Shown here one piece after another: positions 21,835 through 34,100 of a DNA stretch of 64,000 nt. Made by a program: the position numbers and the translations under genes. Numbering within the stretch: position 1 is the first letter of the stretch; every line of letters starts with the position of its first letter. Origin of the DNA: Tridacna crocea (Eukaryota; Mollusca; Bivalvia; Cardiida; Cardiidae); NCBI GenBank assembly GCA_943736015.1, contig OX031070.1:41316173-41380172 (forward strand), in the 5' to 3' direction. The notes beneath the pieces are model-generated. The model was given only the letters and a program-made list of their open reading frames with translations. It had not been told where the DNA came from and did not search any database.

Positions 21835-22061
21835 CTCTTTACCAAACAATCCCAACTTTTAACAAACCTGAGTAAAAGAAAGCTTTTGAAAACATTGTTA
21901 GAAAAGGAGAAAATGCTGGTAACCAGCATTTTCTGCTTTTCCCACAATGCTTTCTACCCATTCTCAATCAAATTTCAATTTTTGATTCAACATTATTTTG
22001 TCATCTGCAAATAGTTTTAATTTGGACTAGACCAAAATTTTGTTATCAAGTACAGAGTTAA
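21831..22061 (+). mobile_element. TTAA-MITE abutting the ANKFY1 stop codon
   Basis: Left TTAA 21831-21834, right TTAA 22058-22061. The right TTAA, read on the minus strand, contains the TAA stop of ANKFY1. The hairpin (loop gctggtaaccagc, one mismatch) would be in the 3'UTR. Confidence 0.92.
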
Positions 22062-22190
22062 AAAGCACCACCTAAGGACAACACATCGAAACAAATATCA
22101 CATACACGGACTGGCTTTGACAAGTTATATTTAACTATAGGCATGTCTTTAGCGGAACACTTGGAACACAGTAATCTGCCGCAGTGTCGA
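22058..22190 (-). CDS. ANKFY1: ANKFY1 exon 25 (FYVE, second half, stop)
   Basis: Residues about 1118-1161: R-H-C-G-R-L-L-C-S-K-C, then P-V-R-V-C-D-I-C-F-D-V-L-S-L-G-G-A-F and TAA. The stop codon lies inside the TTAA that flanks the MITE at 21831-22061, so the 3'UTR begins with that element. Confidence 0.97.
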
Positions 22191-25100
22191 CTGAAAAAAT
22201 AAAATACAAAACAAAAATGATGAAAGAAGTAGATGTCATGGTTACAACAGTCTTACCTAATGCAGAACAAAATCTAATGTAGTCATAATGTGCTGTCTTG
22301 GATTAGCTGTGCAAGCTGATACGAGACAACAATTTACACAAATGTCTAAATGCCACCTTTCACATTGTAAGGCTTATAAAACTATGAAAATTATTATGAG
22401 TGATGATATACTGACTGACTTTAGAAATGGTTACCTGCATTTTCTCCTTTCCCTACAATGTTTTCACAGATCTTTTTCCTCTGGTTGTAAAAAAAGCAGG
22501 ATTGTTTGATAATGAGTTTAGTTGTTTTGGAAAGCTTTGAGTTTGTAGAAATAAGTATGTCTTACCAATGATGTTTTCTAGTTTTTATACTAAATTTTAC
22601 ATTACATTCTAAACACACTTCTCCATCACTCCATGGCGGTTCTTTAGACAACATATCTGAAAAAAAAAGCTCCTAAATGTAGATATAATAATCCCTTTGA
22701 AGGTGGACCTTCAGATTTTGGGATGAAAATTTTACAAAGATACAAAAAAAAAAATCTTTATACTCCCAAAGCCTTTTAATTTTCATTCATAAAACCCCAG
22801 TAGTTGAAAACCATCTGACAACAAGAGAAATTTGAGATTTACTATGGCCCAGGTTGACACCGATGGGAAACACAGTCTATTTTTACATGAGCAACTCGCT
22901 CATTTACATATCGGAAATACACAGATGAAGCTTCATACATGGCATCAGAAGAAGACATTATAGAAAATAATTACGAGTTTTTTATGTTATGGAATTTAAG
23001 CGTCATTAGTCACATGCCAGGCACTTGACATTCAAACAATTCTTTTTTGATTTCTGGTGCAAAGTCTAAAAATATCTTAAGAGGCTATGTAGCCTCTTAA
23101 GGGAACACCATAAAAAAATTGTAATTTTATGATTCTTAATTACTGATGATTTGTAGTGTTTTTTCATATAAATTTCAGTGATATGTATATATATTTTTTT
23201 AAACTTGGTGAGATGTGAAATATCTAAATACCCACCTTTAATAACCCTACTGGATGACAAAATTTTAGACTTAACCAAACTGAAAAAAATTGCAGACAAG
23301 AAAATAAATGTAGCTCAAATGATGAGTTCTATCTTTCACAGGGAAGAAAACATTGTGGGAAAAGGAGGAAATGCTGGTAACCAGCATTTTCTCCTTTTCC
23401 CACAATGTTTTCAAAACACTTCCTGTTCAAAGATCATTAAAACTCACGATTGTGTGGTACAGACTTAACTTGTTCCTCGTCTTTAGGACCCTGTAGAAAG
23501 AGGCTTATCAAAACAAAGTGAGAAAAACAGAAATGCTGTTTCCTTCTTTCAAGATACAAATCTAATCACATGTATTAATTTTGTCATCTGCTAATCCTTT
23601 CAATATTGATAGGTCCAGAAACGGGACAAAAATTCCAAATGTTTTCAACTAATTTCACTTAGTTTTACTTCACTTCGAAAACTTTTTCTAATTTACATGG
23701 CAACAATTCACCTTTTCATGTATTGCTATAGTTTCATCCATTCTGAGTAACAGCTCCGAAGAGCCTTGCCCATGGATATTCCTTTGCAAAAACCAAGAGA
23801 CTTGGTTGAGGATCAAACCTACAATCTGTTGATTTCTAAAACTAAAAGTATTGCAGATGACAGAATGAAAGCAACTGAAAATTTTAAATTTGTTCTGTGA
23901 AGGAGAGGAAAACATTGTGGGAAAAGGAGAAAATGCTGGTTACCAGTATTTTCTCCCTTTCCCACAATGTCTTCTAAAGGCTTCTTCCTCAGGGTGGTCA
24001 AAAGGTAGGAAACACCTGATTCTCCTTCAGTCATAATAGTACAATTCTGGACAGTGAATATCAAAAAATCAAGTTGCACATATTGCTCAATCTTGTCTTG
24101 CTGTACACTGCCTGAAAAAGTCCAGCTTAACACTGAAAATGCTACGATCTCCAATATCTTAAGCTCATTTGTTTTCCAGATAGATCTAAGTACAAGCAAG
24201 ATGATTTTAGGATAATACTATAAGAATGTGTCATGTAATTCAATTTACCAGCTAGGATAGACACGTTTACCATACAATCACAAGTTTTGACGACCCTACA
24301 GTAAAAGCCATTTCAAAAAAATTTTTAGGAAAGGAAAAAAATGCTGGTAACTAGCATTATTTCTTTTCCCATGATGTTTTCTGCCCCATCAAAGCCAAAT
24401 TTTGTAATCTAAGTGACATTTCAATTGCTGTCTGCAAATTTTTTCAGTTTGGACAAGTCTAAATTATTGGCATGTGGTATAGGGTTACCCCTATCCCAAA
24501 CAAGCCCTGGTTTTTACGTTTCTGCAGTAAAAGTCTTTGAAAACAATGTGGGAAAACGAGAAATTGCTCGTAACGAGCAATTTCTCCTTTTCCCACAGTG
24601 TTTTCTACCCTTTTGAGAACTATCTGCCATTTTCTCCAAATCAAAAAATTGTCATCTGCAAACTCTTTCAGTTTGGAAGAGTCCAAAATTTGTCATTTGG
24701 GAAAGGGTTAAACTTGGCCAAGCTAAAATTTTGCTGTGTGGTAAAAAATAGTTAGGAGTCAAATACTCCCAAAGAATGTTTTCAAGCGCTCAACTCAAAA
24801 TTCAAAGTGATACATACCTAATAATTTGAACAATAACTGTTTAGTGGCTACTGGTGCATTAAATACACTGAGTCCCTGCTTGTTTAATTCTCCTAAAGGG
24901 GAACCAGCCCTCACTAACGCTCGACACAAATTACCATTTCCATTTGTATAGGCAAGTAATAAAGCTGAAACAAAAAGTGAGAGAGTCAATTCTTAAAATC
25001 AAGTCTTTTTCAAATGAAAATGTCACAAGTTGACAAATACGTCCTCACTGAATGCCTTGTCACTGGATCAGGGAAAATTAGAAAGGGTCATATTCAACCG

Positions 25101-28100
25101 ACAAACCATATTGAAAAGTTACAGGTGAACAAGTTCTCATGGTGCAAAGGCATCCACCAAAGTTTCAGTCAAATTTGTTGAAGAGTTTAGAAGAGGGGAT
25201 GAAGAAGTGTGTCTAATTGCACTGACATACAAGTCTCACTTATAGTATTACATTTTTCAGTTGTGAAAATTTTTGCGATTTCGCAAATTTAAAAAATTTG
25301 TATGTTTAACCAAAAGTATAGAAATAACTAACAATTGTCTTGAATTTGCAGCCATAACTGTACACAAAATGCACTTCATAATTCACAATTTTTTTGGCAT
25401 GCATATACATTCATGTTAAGACTACCTACTAAGCTCTTTAACGAGTTTTATCAACCCTGAGAAATAAAGCTTTTGAAACATTGAGGGAAACCAAATAAGA
25501 ATGCTGGTGATAAGTATTTTCTGCTTTTCTTACAATGTTTTCTTTTCCTTTACAGACAAATCCAATTACTTGTGCCACATTAACTATGTCCTTTGTAAAT
25601 GTCAGTATTTCTATCGTATTGTAAAAATTTAACAGAATGAATTGGATGTAAATATAATGGGATGGACCGAGAGATGGAAGGATGTATGGACAAAACTATA
25701 ATGTTATTAATTAAGTGATTTCGTATTGGCTCAGTTACAGGTCCGAGGTCAGCCATATTGGTAACTAAATGCAGATGCTCACACGACTTAACTTTTCACC
25801 AATCCTGTTCAAGGATTTCTGTATTGTCACGGGTCATCAATATTGATACGAGGTCAAGTGTATTGATAGGATGTCAAGTCCTATTAAGCTGGAGTCACCA
25901 CCTGTATACTATACGAAGTCAGAAATGTGACTAGTATTGCGTGGACCAGTTTCTATGTATAACTTCTATATATCTAATAGTTAATTAATACTTAACAGTA
26001 TTATTCTGGTGTAATAAATTCAGCCAAAGGCCTAAGAACAACTCACCTGTACTTCCGTCAGCATCTACCTTAGCTATAGGGTATTCTGGCATGCATTCTT
26101 TGAACAGTTCAAAAATAGCCGCGGCGTTGTCTCTGCCATACTGACATAAAACATGGAGGGGGTTCTGACCTCTACAACATACGAAACATGGAACTTTACG
26201 AAGTACATGGACGATGGCTGTCTCTTTAACTCTTTACCAAACGTCAAAATTTTTGACATGTCCAAATTGAAAGCATTTGCAGACAACAAAATAAATGTGA
26301 ATCAAAATTGAATTTGACTTTGGAAAGGTAGAAAACATTGTGGGAAAAGGAGAAAATGCTGGTTACCAGCATTTTTCTCCTTTTCCCACAATGTTTTCAA
26401 AAGGCTTCTTTCTCAGGGTCGTTAAAAGTCGGGATTGTGTGGTGTTGGGTTAAGTAAGAATATATATAAATTACACTTTATTATCCCTTTACCACACAAC
26501 AGCATTTTAGACCAGTCCCAATTCAAAGAATTTGCAGATGACAGTTTCAATGTGGTGATTGGATAAAATTGTGACATCATATGTTACATCATAAAAATGG
26601 AATTTGCTCATCTTTCCTGGAATTAAAGGACACAATGAAGAACTGACAATAGCTGCCGATAGTTGACAATACCTGGCGTTGCTCTATTAGCTTCTCCCTG
26701 CACAAGAAAATATTTGACATCTCGCTCTACCTTCTGTCTCTTGTGTTATCAAATTTTATCAAGCTGCTTAACCCATTACCACACAATCCCTACTTTTGAA
26801 GATCCTGAGAAAGAAGCCTTCAGACCAAGAAAGGAGCCTTTCAAGACATTGCGGGAAAAGGAATCAATGCCTTCGACCAAAATGTTCTCCTTTTCTCATG
26901 ATGTTTTCTGTCCCAAGACAAATCCAACAATCTATGCCACATTTCAAAACATTGTGAGAAAAGGAGTAAATGCTTGTGACAAGTATTTTTTCCTTTTCTC
27001 ATAATATTTCTGTGCTATGACAAATCCATGCCACAATCTATCATACTATGCCACATTTCATTTCATTTGTTAGCACCAAACACTTTCAAACTGGACTTAC
27101 AAGTTAACTCTTTACCAAACAAGAACATTTCAGAATGGTCCAAATTGAAAGCATTTGCTGACAACAAAATACATGTGATGAAAGAACTGAAATTTGTTTA
27201 AGGGATGGAAGAAAACATTGTCGGAAAAGGAGAAAATGCTGACAACAAAATACATGTGATGAAAGAACTGAAATTTGTTTAAGGGATGGAAGAAAACATT
27301 GTCGGAAAAGGAGAAAATGCTGGTTACCAGCATTTTCTCCTTTTTCCATAAATGTTTTCCAAAGGCTTCTTTCACAGAAGTGTTAAAAGTCGGGAATGTG
27401 TAAAGGATAAAGGCAGACATGTGACTTACTTGTTATTTATAGCCACAGCATTCACACTTGACTCTGTCAATAACACTCTTACTGAATTCAAGTTGGCATG
27501 TTTAACTGCTAAATGCAAGGCTGAAAATTAAAATAAAAGTCAAACATCACACAGAGAATTACTGATAAAGACAATTAACGCTTTCCCAGACAATCCCTGG
27601 TTTTTACGGGTCTTGAATAGTAGCCTTTCGAAAACATTGTGGGAAAAGGAGAAAATGCTGGTAACCAGCATTTTCTCCTTTTCCCACAATGTTTTCTACC
27701 CTTTTATAGACAGAAATCATCTTCTCAAAGAGTTGAATTGTCATCTGCAAATGCTTTCAATTTGGTCTAGTCTAAAAGTTTGTCGTTTGGGAAAGCGTTA
27801 AAGTTTATGAACACTATAGCACATAAAACACTCCTTTTTCAATATGCTGATTTAAAACTTTTTTCAAAAAAGAAAATGCAAATAAAGGATATTAAACACT
27901 TTCCCTGTAATAGGATGAATATAGAATCTGACATGAGTTGATTTTGAGATAAAAAATTATTAAACGAGTCTACAATGTTATTAAGCGAGCCTTTGGCGAG
28001 CTTATTAACATTGTTTTGTGGACATGTTTAATAAATTTTTACCTCAAAAACCAACGAGTGTCAGATTCTTTTTATCACATTACTGTATGACAAGAACTAT

Positions 28101-31100
28101 AGTCCAAAATGTGTTAAACCACAGGCATACATGTATCATGTGTAGTGAAATTTACATGAAGCCTGTGCCTTTACTTTGACAGGTACATTACGAACAAAAA
28201 AAAGTTCCAAAGAAACTTGCATATATTGATTTTGTTTTGAGTCTACAAGTAACTGAATTAACAACTTTATCACGATAAAGAATTTTGACCACAAATTTCA
28301 ATTAGGAATCTTGGTCTGTAATGTTTTAGAATGAAGCGTATAATTACAAGAGTGTTGACCAAATACGGCACTATTTTCTTATCTCACACATGTGTGTGAG
28401 ACAAAAAATTTCATAATGGCTGTATTACATTGAAAACAAGTAGAGTTATGTGATAAAGATGCATATGTACATGTATGTACATATTTCTATAGCAATTACA
28501 GAACTCATCTTTACAGGTTTATTTCTTTACCAAAGACAAAATGTTTTAATTGTGCCACTTAAAAGCACTTGCAGATGACAAAATGAATATGACTGAAAAT
28601 TATAAATTGTTTTAGGCGGAGTATAAAATACTGTGGAGAAAGGAGAAAATACTGGTAACCTGGCTTGTCAAATTTCTTTCCATAAATTGATGATAGTCAT
28701 TGCAACAAAATTCATTTCCTTCTCACCCCTGATTTGTTTTATTAATTGTTTTGATGATGACTATGAGGGAAAGTAGCAAATGGCTTGGAAAGAAAATTCT
28801 GCAGAGTATGGGTAAAAGAAACACCAGGAAAGCATGGATAGGTGCACTGCCCACCACCATATAACTGAAAAAATGTTGAAAACAGCTTTAAACAACATAC
28901 AAACAATCAATACAATTGAGTATCTTTTCATTAAAAAATTTTGTCGTCTGCAAATGCACTGAATTTAAACTTGTCTAAAATTTGTCATCAGGTAAAGAGT
29001 TAACTCTTTACCATACCACACTACTTTAGACTGGTCCACATTGAAAGAACATGCAGACAAAAAAATGAACATTACTCAAAAATTGAAAATTTGTTTCCAG
29101 CAGGGTAGAAAACATGGGGGAAAAGGAGAAAATGCTGGTTACCAGCATTTTCTCCTTTTCCCTCAATGTTTTCATTTTCAAAAGGCTTCTATCTCAGGGT
29201 CATAAAAACCAGGGATTGTTTGGTAAAGGGTTAAATGATGGGATATATATAGGATCTGACATGAGTTGATGTTGAGATAAAATTTTATTAAACAAGTCTA
29301 AGGAAAATGTTATTCAGCAAGCCTTTGGTGATCTTAATAACACTTTTTCTTGACGAGTTTAATAAAATTTTTATCTCACATGCCAATGAATATCAGATTC
29401 TTTTTATCGCAAAACATAATTTTACAAATTATAGATCAGAAGATACAAAACCATTCATAGATGCTCAGGCGGTAATATCCATTGTAAACCCATTCACTTC
29501 TATGATAAACATACAAAATAATGTCAAAAATGGCATCACTAAATAGTGATATTAAACAAGTATGAGATAAGAAAATTCATAATGGTTATATTACACTGAA
29601 AACAAGGGAGTTTATGTGATTAAAAAGTAATACCATTATCTCCATTTTCATCTATTGCATCAAAGTCTACCCCATTTTCTAATAACACACTACAAATGAC
29701 CGAGTGATCTTTGATAGCTGCTAGATGTAAGGATGTATGTCGACTGTTGGTCACAGCATTGATGTCAGCTCCTGCTAATAGCTGTAAAGGTGAAATTAAA
29801 ATATTTCAAACGTAAATCAAAATTTTATGTCTCTCTTTTTTACAGAACATCATATCCTCTTCTTGAGAAATGTAATTTTTAATTATAATAATGTGCATGA
29901 GCTTTCGGCTGTACAACCGCCTTCTTCTAGTGTGATCCTGTGATGTAATGCCTGCAGTAATGGTCAGTTGATTACCAGGGTAAACAACTGAACATTACTA
30001 CAGGCACTGTATCACAGGATCACACTAAAAGAAGGCACATGTCCCGCCGAAAGCTCATGTACATCTCTTTTTTTAATAAACACATGGTAAAAATCCAAAA
30101 GGTAAAACACATAATTTGATATTATAATGCTCTCTGTCTTATGTCTGACATGTATCGGTCTTACGGGGCTTTTGCCTGAACTCCATATTACTCTCCAACC
30201 GTGACTCCAATCATTTTTCAGTATGTTTTTTTTTTATTTCTAAACTGGAGTAGAAACCAGTATTTTCTCCATTTCCCTCAATGTTTTTAAAGGCTTTCTG
30301 CATCAAGGTTATTAAAATTAACCCTTTCCCAAATGACAAATTTTAGACTCTTCCAAACTCAAAGAATTTGCAGACGACAATTTCAAATTTGATAAAAATG
30401 GCAGAAAGTTCTCCAAATGGGTAGAAAACACTGTGGGAAAAGGAGAAACTGCTCGTTACAAGCAATTTCTCCTTTTCCCACAGTGTTTTCAAAAGACTTG
30501 TACTGCAGACACGTAAAAACAGGGGCTTGTTTGGGAAAGGGTTAAGGATTGTGTGGTTCAGAATTAAGCACTCACCAGATTTCTGACGATGATTTCTGCC
30601 CCCACATCAACAGCCAGATGTAACGGAGTTAAATGTTTTGAATCGTGAACTCTGGAGTTGACGTTGGCATGAACGCCAATCAAAAATAACACACTCTCAA
30701 TGTCTTTGTTCATTATGGCAATATGAAGGAAATTACGACCTTTGTTGTCAACCTACAATATATAGTAAATAGTTAGTCTGGTTTCTTCAGAATTGATACT
30801 ACTACTACTACTACTACTTACCATCTACTACTGTAACTAGGTAAAAATGGCCTTTTATGGTCTTGCACTTGCATGCTTTGGAAAGTACTGTACAAAATGG
30901 GGCCATTATTAGTGGCATGCAAGTATTGTTCATATGATCAAGAGCTTACTTATTAAACCTTTCCCAAACGACAAATTTTGGACTCTTCCAAACCAAAGGA
31001 GTTTGCAGACGACAATTTTAGATTTGGAGAAAATGGCAGAAAGTTCTTAAATAGGGTAGAAAAAACTGTTGGAAAAGGAGAAATTGCTCATTACGAGCAA

Positions 31101-34100
31101 TTTCTCCTTTTCCCACAGTGTTTTCAAAAGACTTTTCCTGCAGACACATATAAACCAGGGCTTGTTTGGGAAAGGGTTAAGGTTTTTCCTGAAATTAAGC
31201 AAGAGACCTTGAGGCTTGAAATGTTTAATAAAATCCTATTATAATACTTTTTTCTTATGGACCTTAGTTCTCCATCTCCTTTTCCGACCAGGTTTTCAAT
31301 ACTTTCTTTTACCTCCATTTAACCCATTACCACACAATCCCTATTTTTGACGCCCCTGAGAAAGAAGCCTTTTGAAAACAGTATGGGAAAAGGAGAAAAT
31401 GCTGGTAACCAGCATTTTCTCCTTTTCCCACAGTGTTTTCTACTCTTCCCAGAACAAATTTCTATTTCTTAGTCAACTTTATTTTGTCGTCTGCAAATGC
31501 TTTCAATTTAAACCAGTCTAAAATTTTGTCATGTGGTAAAGAGTTAAGCTAGATTTGCTACGTTGTCTGCAAATGCTTTCAATTTGAACCAGTCTAAAAT
31601 TTTGTCGTGTGGTAAAGAGTCAAGTTAGATTTGCTACGTTGTCTGCAGATGCTTTCAATTTTGACCATTCTAGAATTTTGGCATCTGGTAAAGAGTCAGA
31701 ACAAGAATGCAGCCAGTGACTCTATTGACTGACTCTGCCATTAACCAGTAATCCTCTCCCTTTTGCACCATGCTTTTTAACCCATTACCAAACGACAATA
31801 TTTTAGGTTTGTCAAAATCGAAAGCATTTGCAGACGACAAAATAAAAATGACTGAAAATTTGAAATTAGTTTTGTGAAGGGTAGAAAATATTGTGGGAAA
31901 AGGAGAAAATGCTGATTACCAGCATTTTCTCCCTTTCCCACAATGTTTTCTAAAGGCTTCTTTCTCAGGGGCGTCAAAAGTAGGGATTCTGTGGTAATGG
32001 GTTAAACTACTCTTTCTCCAGATCTGTAAAACACAGGAATGTTTTGCAAATAATTCAAAATTGTGTTGATAGGATGAATTGCTCTAGACAATGTTTTCAT
32101 CCATATTCAATTGTCTGCAAATCCTTTACCACAATGAGAAAAGGAAAAAAACGCTGATAACCAGCATCTCCTTTTCTGACACTGTTTCCTACCTTACCAT
32201 AGACAAAAGCAATTATATGACACATAATTATCAAATCTGCTGTCTGCAAATACTCTTTTAAACCCTTTCCCAAATGGCAAATTTTGGACCAGACCAAATT
32301 GAAAGCATTTTGCAGATGACAAACAATTGCTAAAAATATGATTTTTCTATATGATAGGGTAGAAAACATTGTGGGAAAAGAAGAAAATGCTGGTTACCAG
32401 CATTTTCTCCTTTTCCCACAATGTTTTCAAAAGGCTTCCATTCGTGACCCGTAAAAACCAGGGATTGTTTGGGAAAGGGTTAATTTGACAAATATAAAAT
32501 GATATTGTGTGGTACAGATTTACAAAATGCACAAAATAATTGGCAGCACACTGCGAAATAAAAATAAAGAAACTAATCATGAAATGCTAAAAGTGTTTGT
32601 CCTCGTGCACCATTTTCAAACTCTAATAAGATGCACAAAAGAACTCTGCAGTACAAAAAAATGAAATGAAGACAGACAGTAAGCACAGTGAAACAAAACA
32701 AAGACAGACTGTCAGCAAAGCAGAGCAAACTAAAGACGGACTGTCAGCACAGCAGATTAAAACAAAGACAGCTGTCAGAATGACGGAAAGAAATAATGAT
32801 AATTTATCAGTAGAAAGGAATAATTCAATATTAGTTGTTTTCATGGACATTGGCGAGTTCTGATTGGCTGAAAAAATTTTTTTCATAGCTCCATGAAAAA
32901 AATTTTTCAGCAGTGCCGGGACTACTTTTGCAAAGTAATGTAAACAAACATGTATATACGAGATTTCATAATGGTCTTCTTTCTGATCTTTATCGAGTCT
33001 GAAGTTCAACTTGCTTGCTGAATTTATTTTCTCTAAATATTGATAAAAATATCCAACAGAAAATTCAAAGAGAGAGCTGAAAACTCATTGTCACTTTGCT
33101 GGGTTCTAACAATGTTATTTTCAGCTTAGTTCTAGCATATTGAACTTCTAGTTATAAAGCTACTGAACCTGCAAATGTTCAATACTATAGTGACGTCACG
33201 TATACGTCATTGTTACGTCATGAACCATGAATTTTACCGCACTATAATTTATGAATGAAATGGACATCATATAAATACGCAATGTTAGATTTTCAATGAA
33301 AAAAGCAGTTAGTAATTTTCAAGTGTATATTTGTTGTCTGTGATATTGAATTATAAGGAATGAAGAGAATTTTTTTGTTTTCATGGAGGTATGAAAAAAA
33401 AAACCTAATCACACTGTATGAAACCGCAAAGCAGAAAGGAATAAAATACAGAAAGTATCACGAAATGCAAACCTGTTCAGCAGCTCTTGGCTCCCTATTC
33501 AGAATTGACTGTGCTGCTTTGTTATTTCTGGTTGTCATGGCAGCAGCAAATGCCGTCTGTCCATTTTTATCTCGTATATTCAGATCCAGATTGGGATGGG
33601 CAAGGAGAAGGGAGATGATGACAGGATGTTGGTTTTCTATGGCTATATGAATTGGGGTCTTTCCATCTATGTCCTGAAAAATCATTCAGTTACCTGATTG
33701 TTAACTTGATCGCTTGTTCATTCATTCAAGTAAAAAAAGGAAGAGAAAAACTCCTCCTACCACTTATGCAGATGAGCTAAAAGTGTCATCTATGTAGGTC
33801 TTTTGTTAAGTGTGGAGTAAATAACAGTGAGCAAGCAAGCTATTATTATTGCAAATTCACTTTCAGCATTTTTTTTTTTTACCATTCATCATTCAAAACT
33901 TGTATTCTGGGAATTGTCTTAACCCTTTCCTGGTTTTTACATGTCTGCAGTAAAGGTCTTTTGAAAACACTGTGGGAAAAGGAGAAATTGCTCGTAACGA
34001 GCAATTTCTCCTTTTCCCACAGTGTTTTCTATCCTTTTTGAGAACTTTCTGCCATTTTCTCAAAATCTAAAATTGTTGTCTGCAAACTCTTTCGGTTTGG

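Noticed and set aside
32623-33009. 128-codon minus-strand open frame with hydrophobic Cys/Leu runs
   Set aside because: It overlaps the gacagactgtcag minisatellite and a small foldback within an ANKFY1 intron; the composition follows from the repeat.
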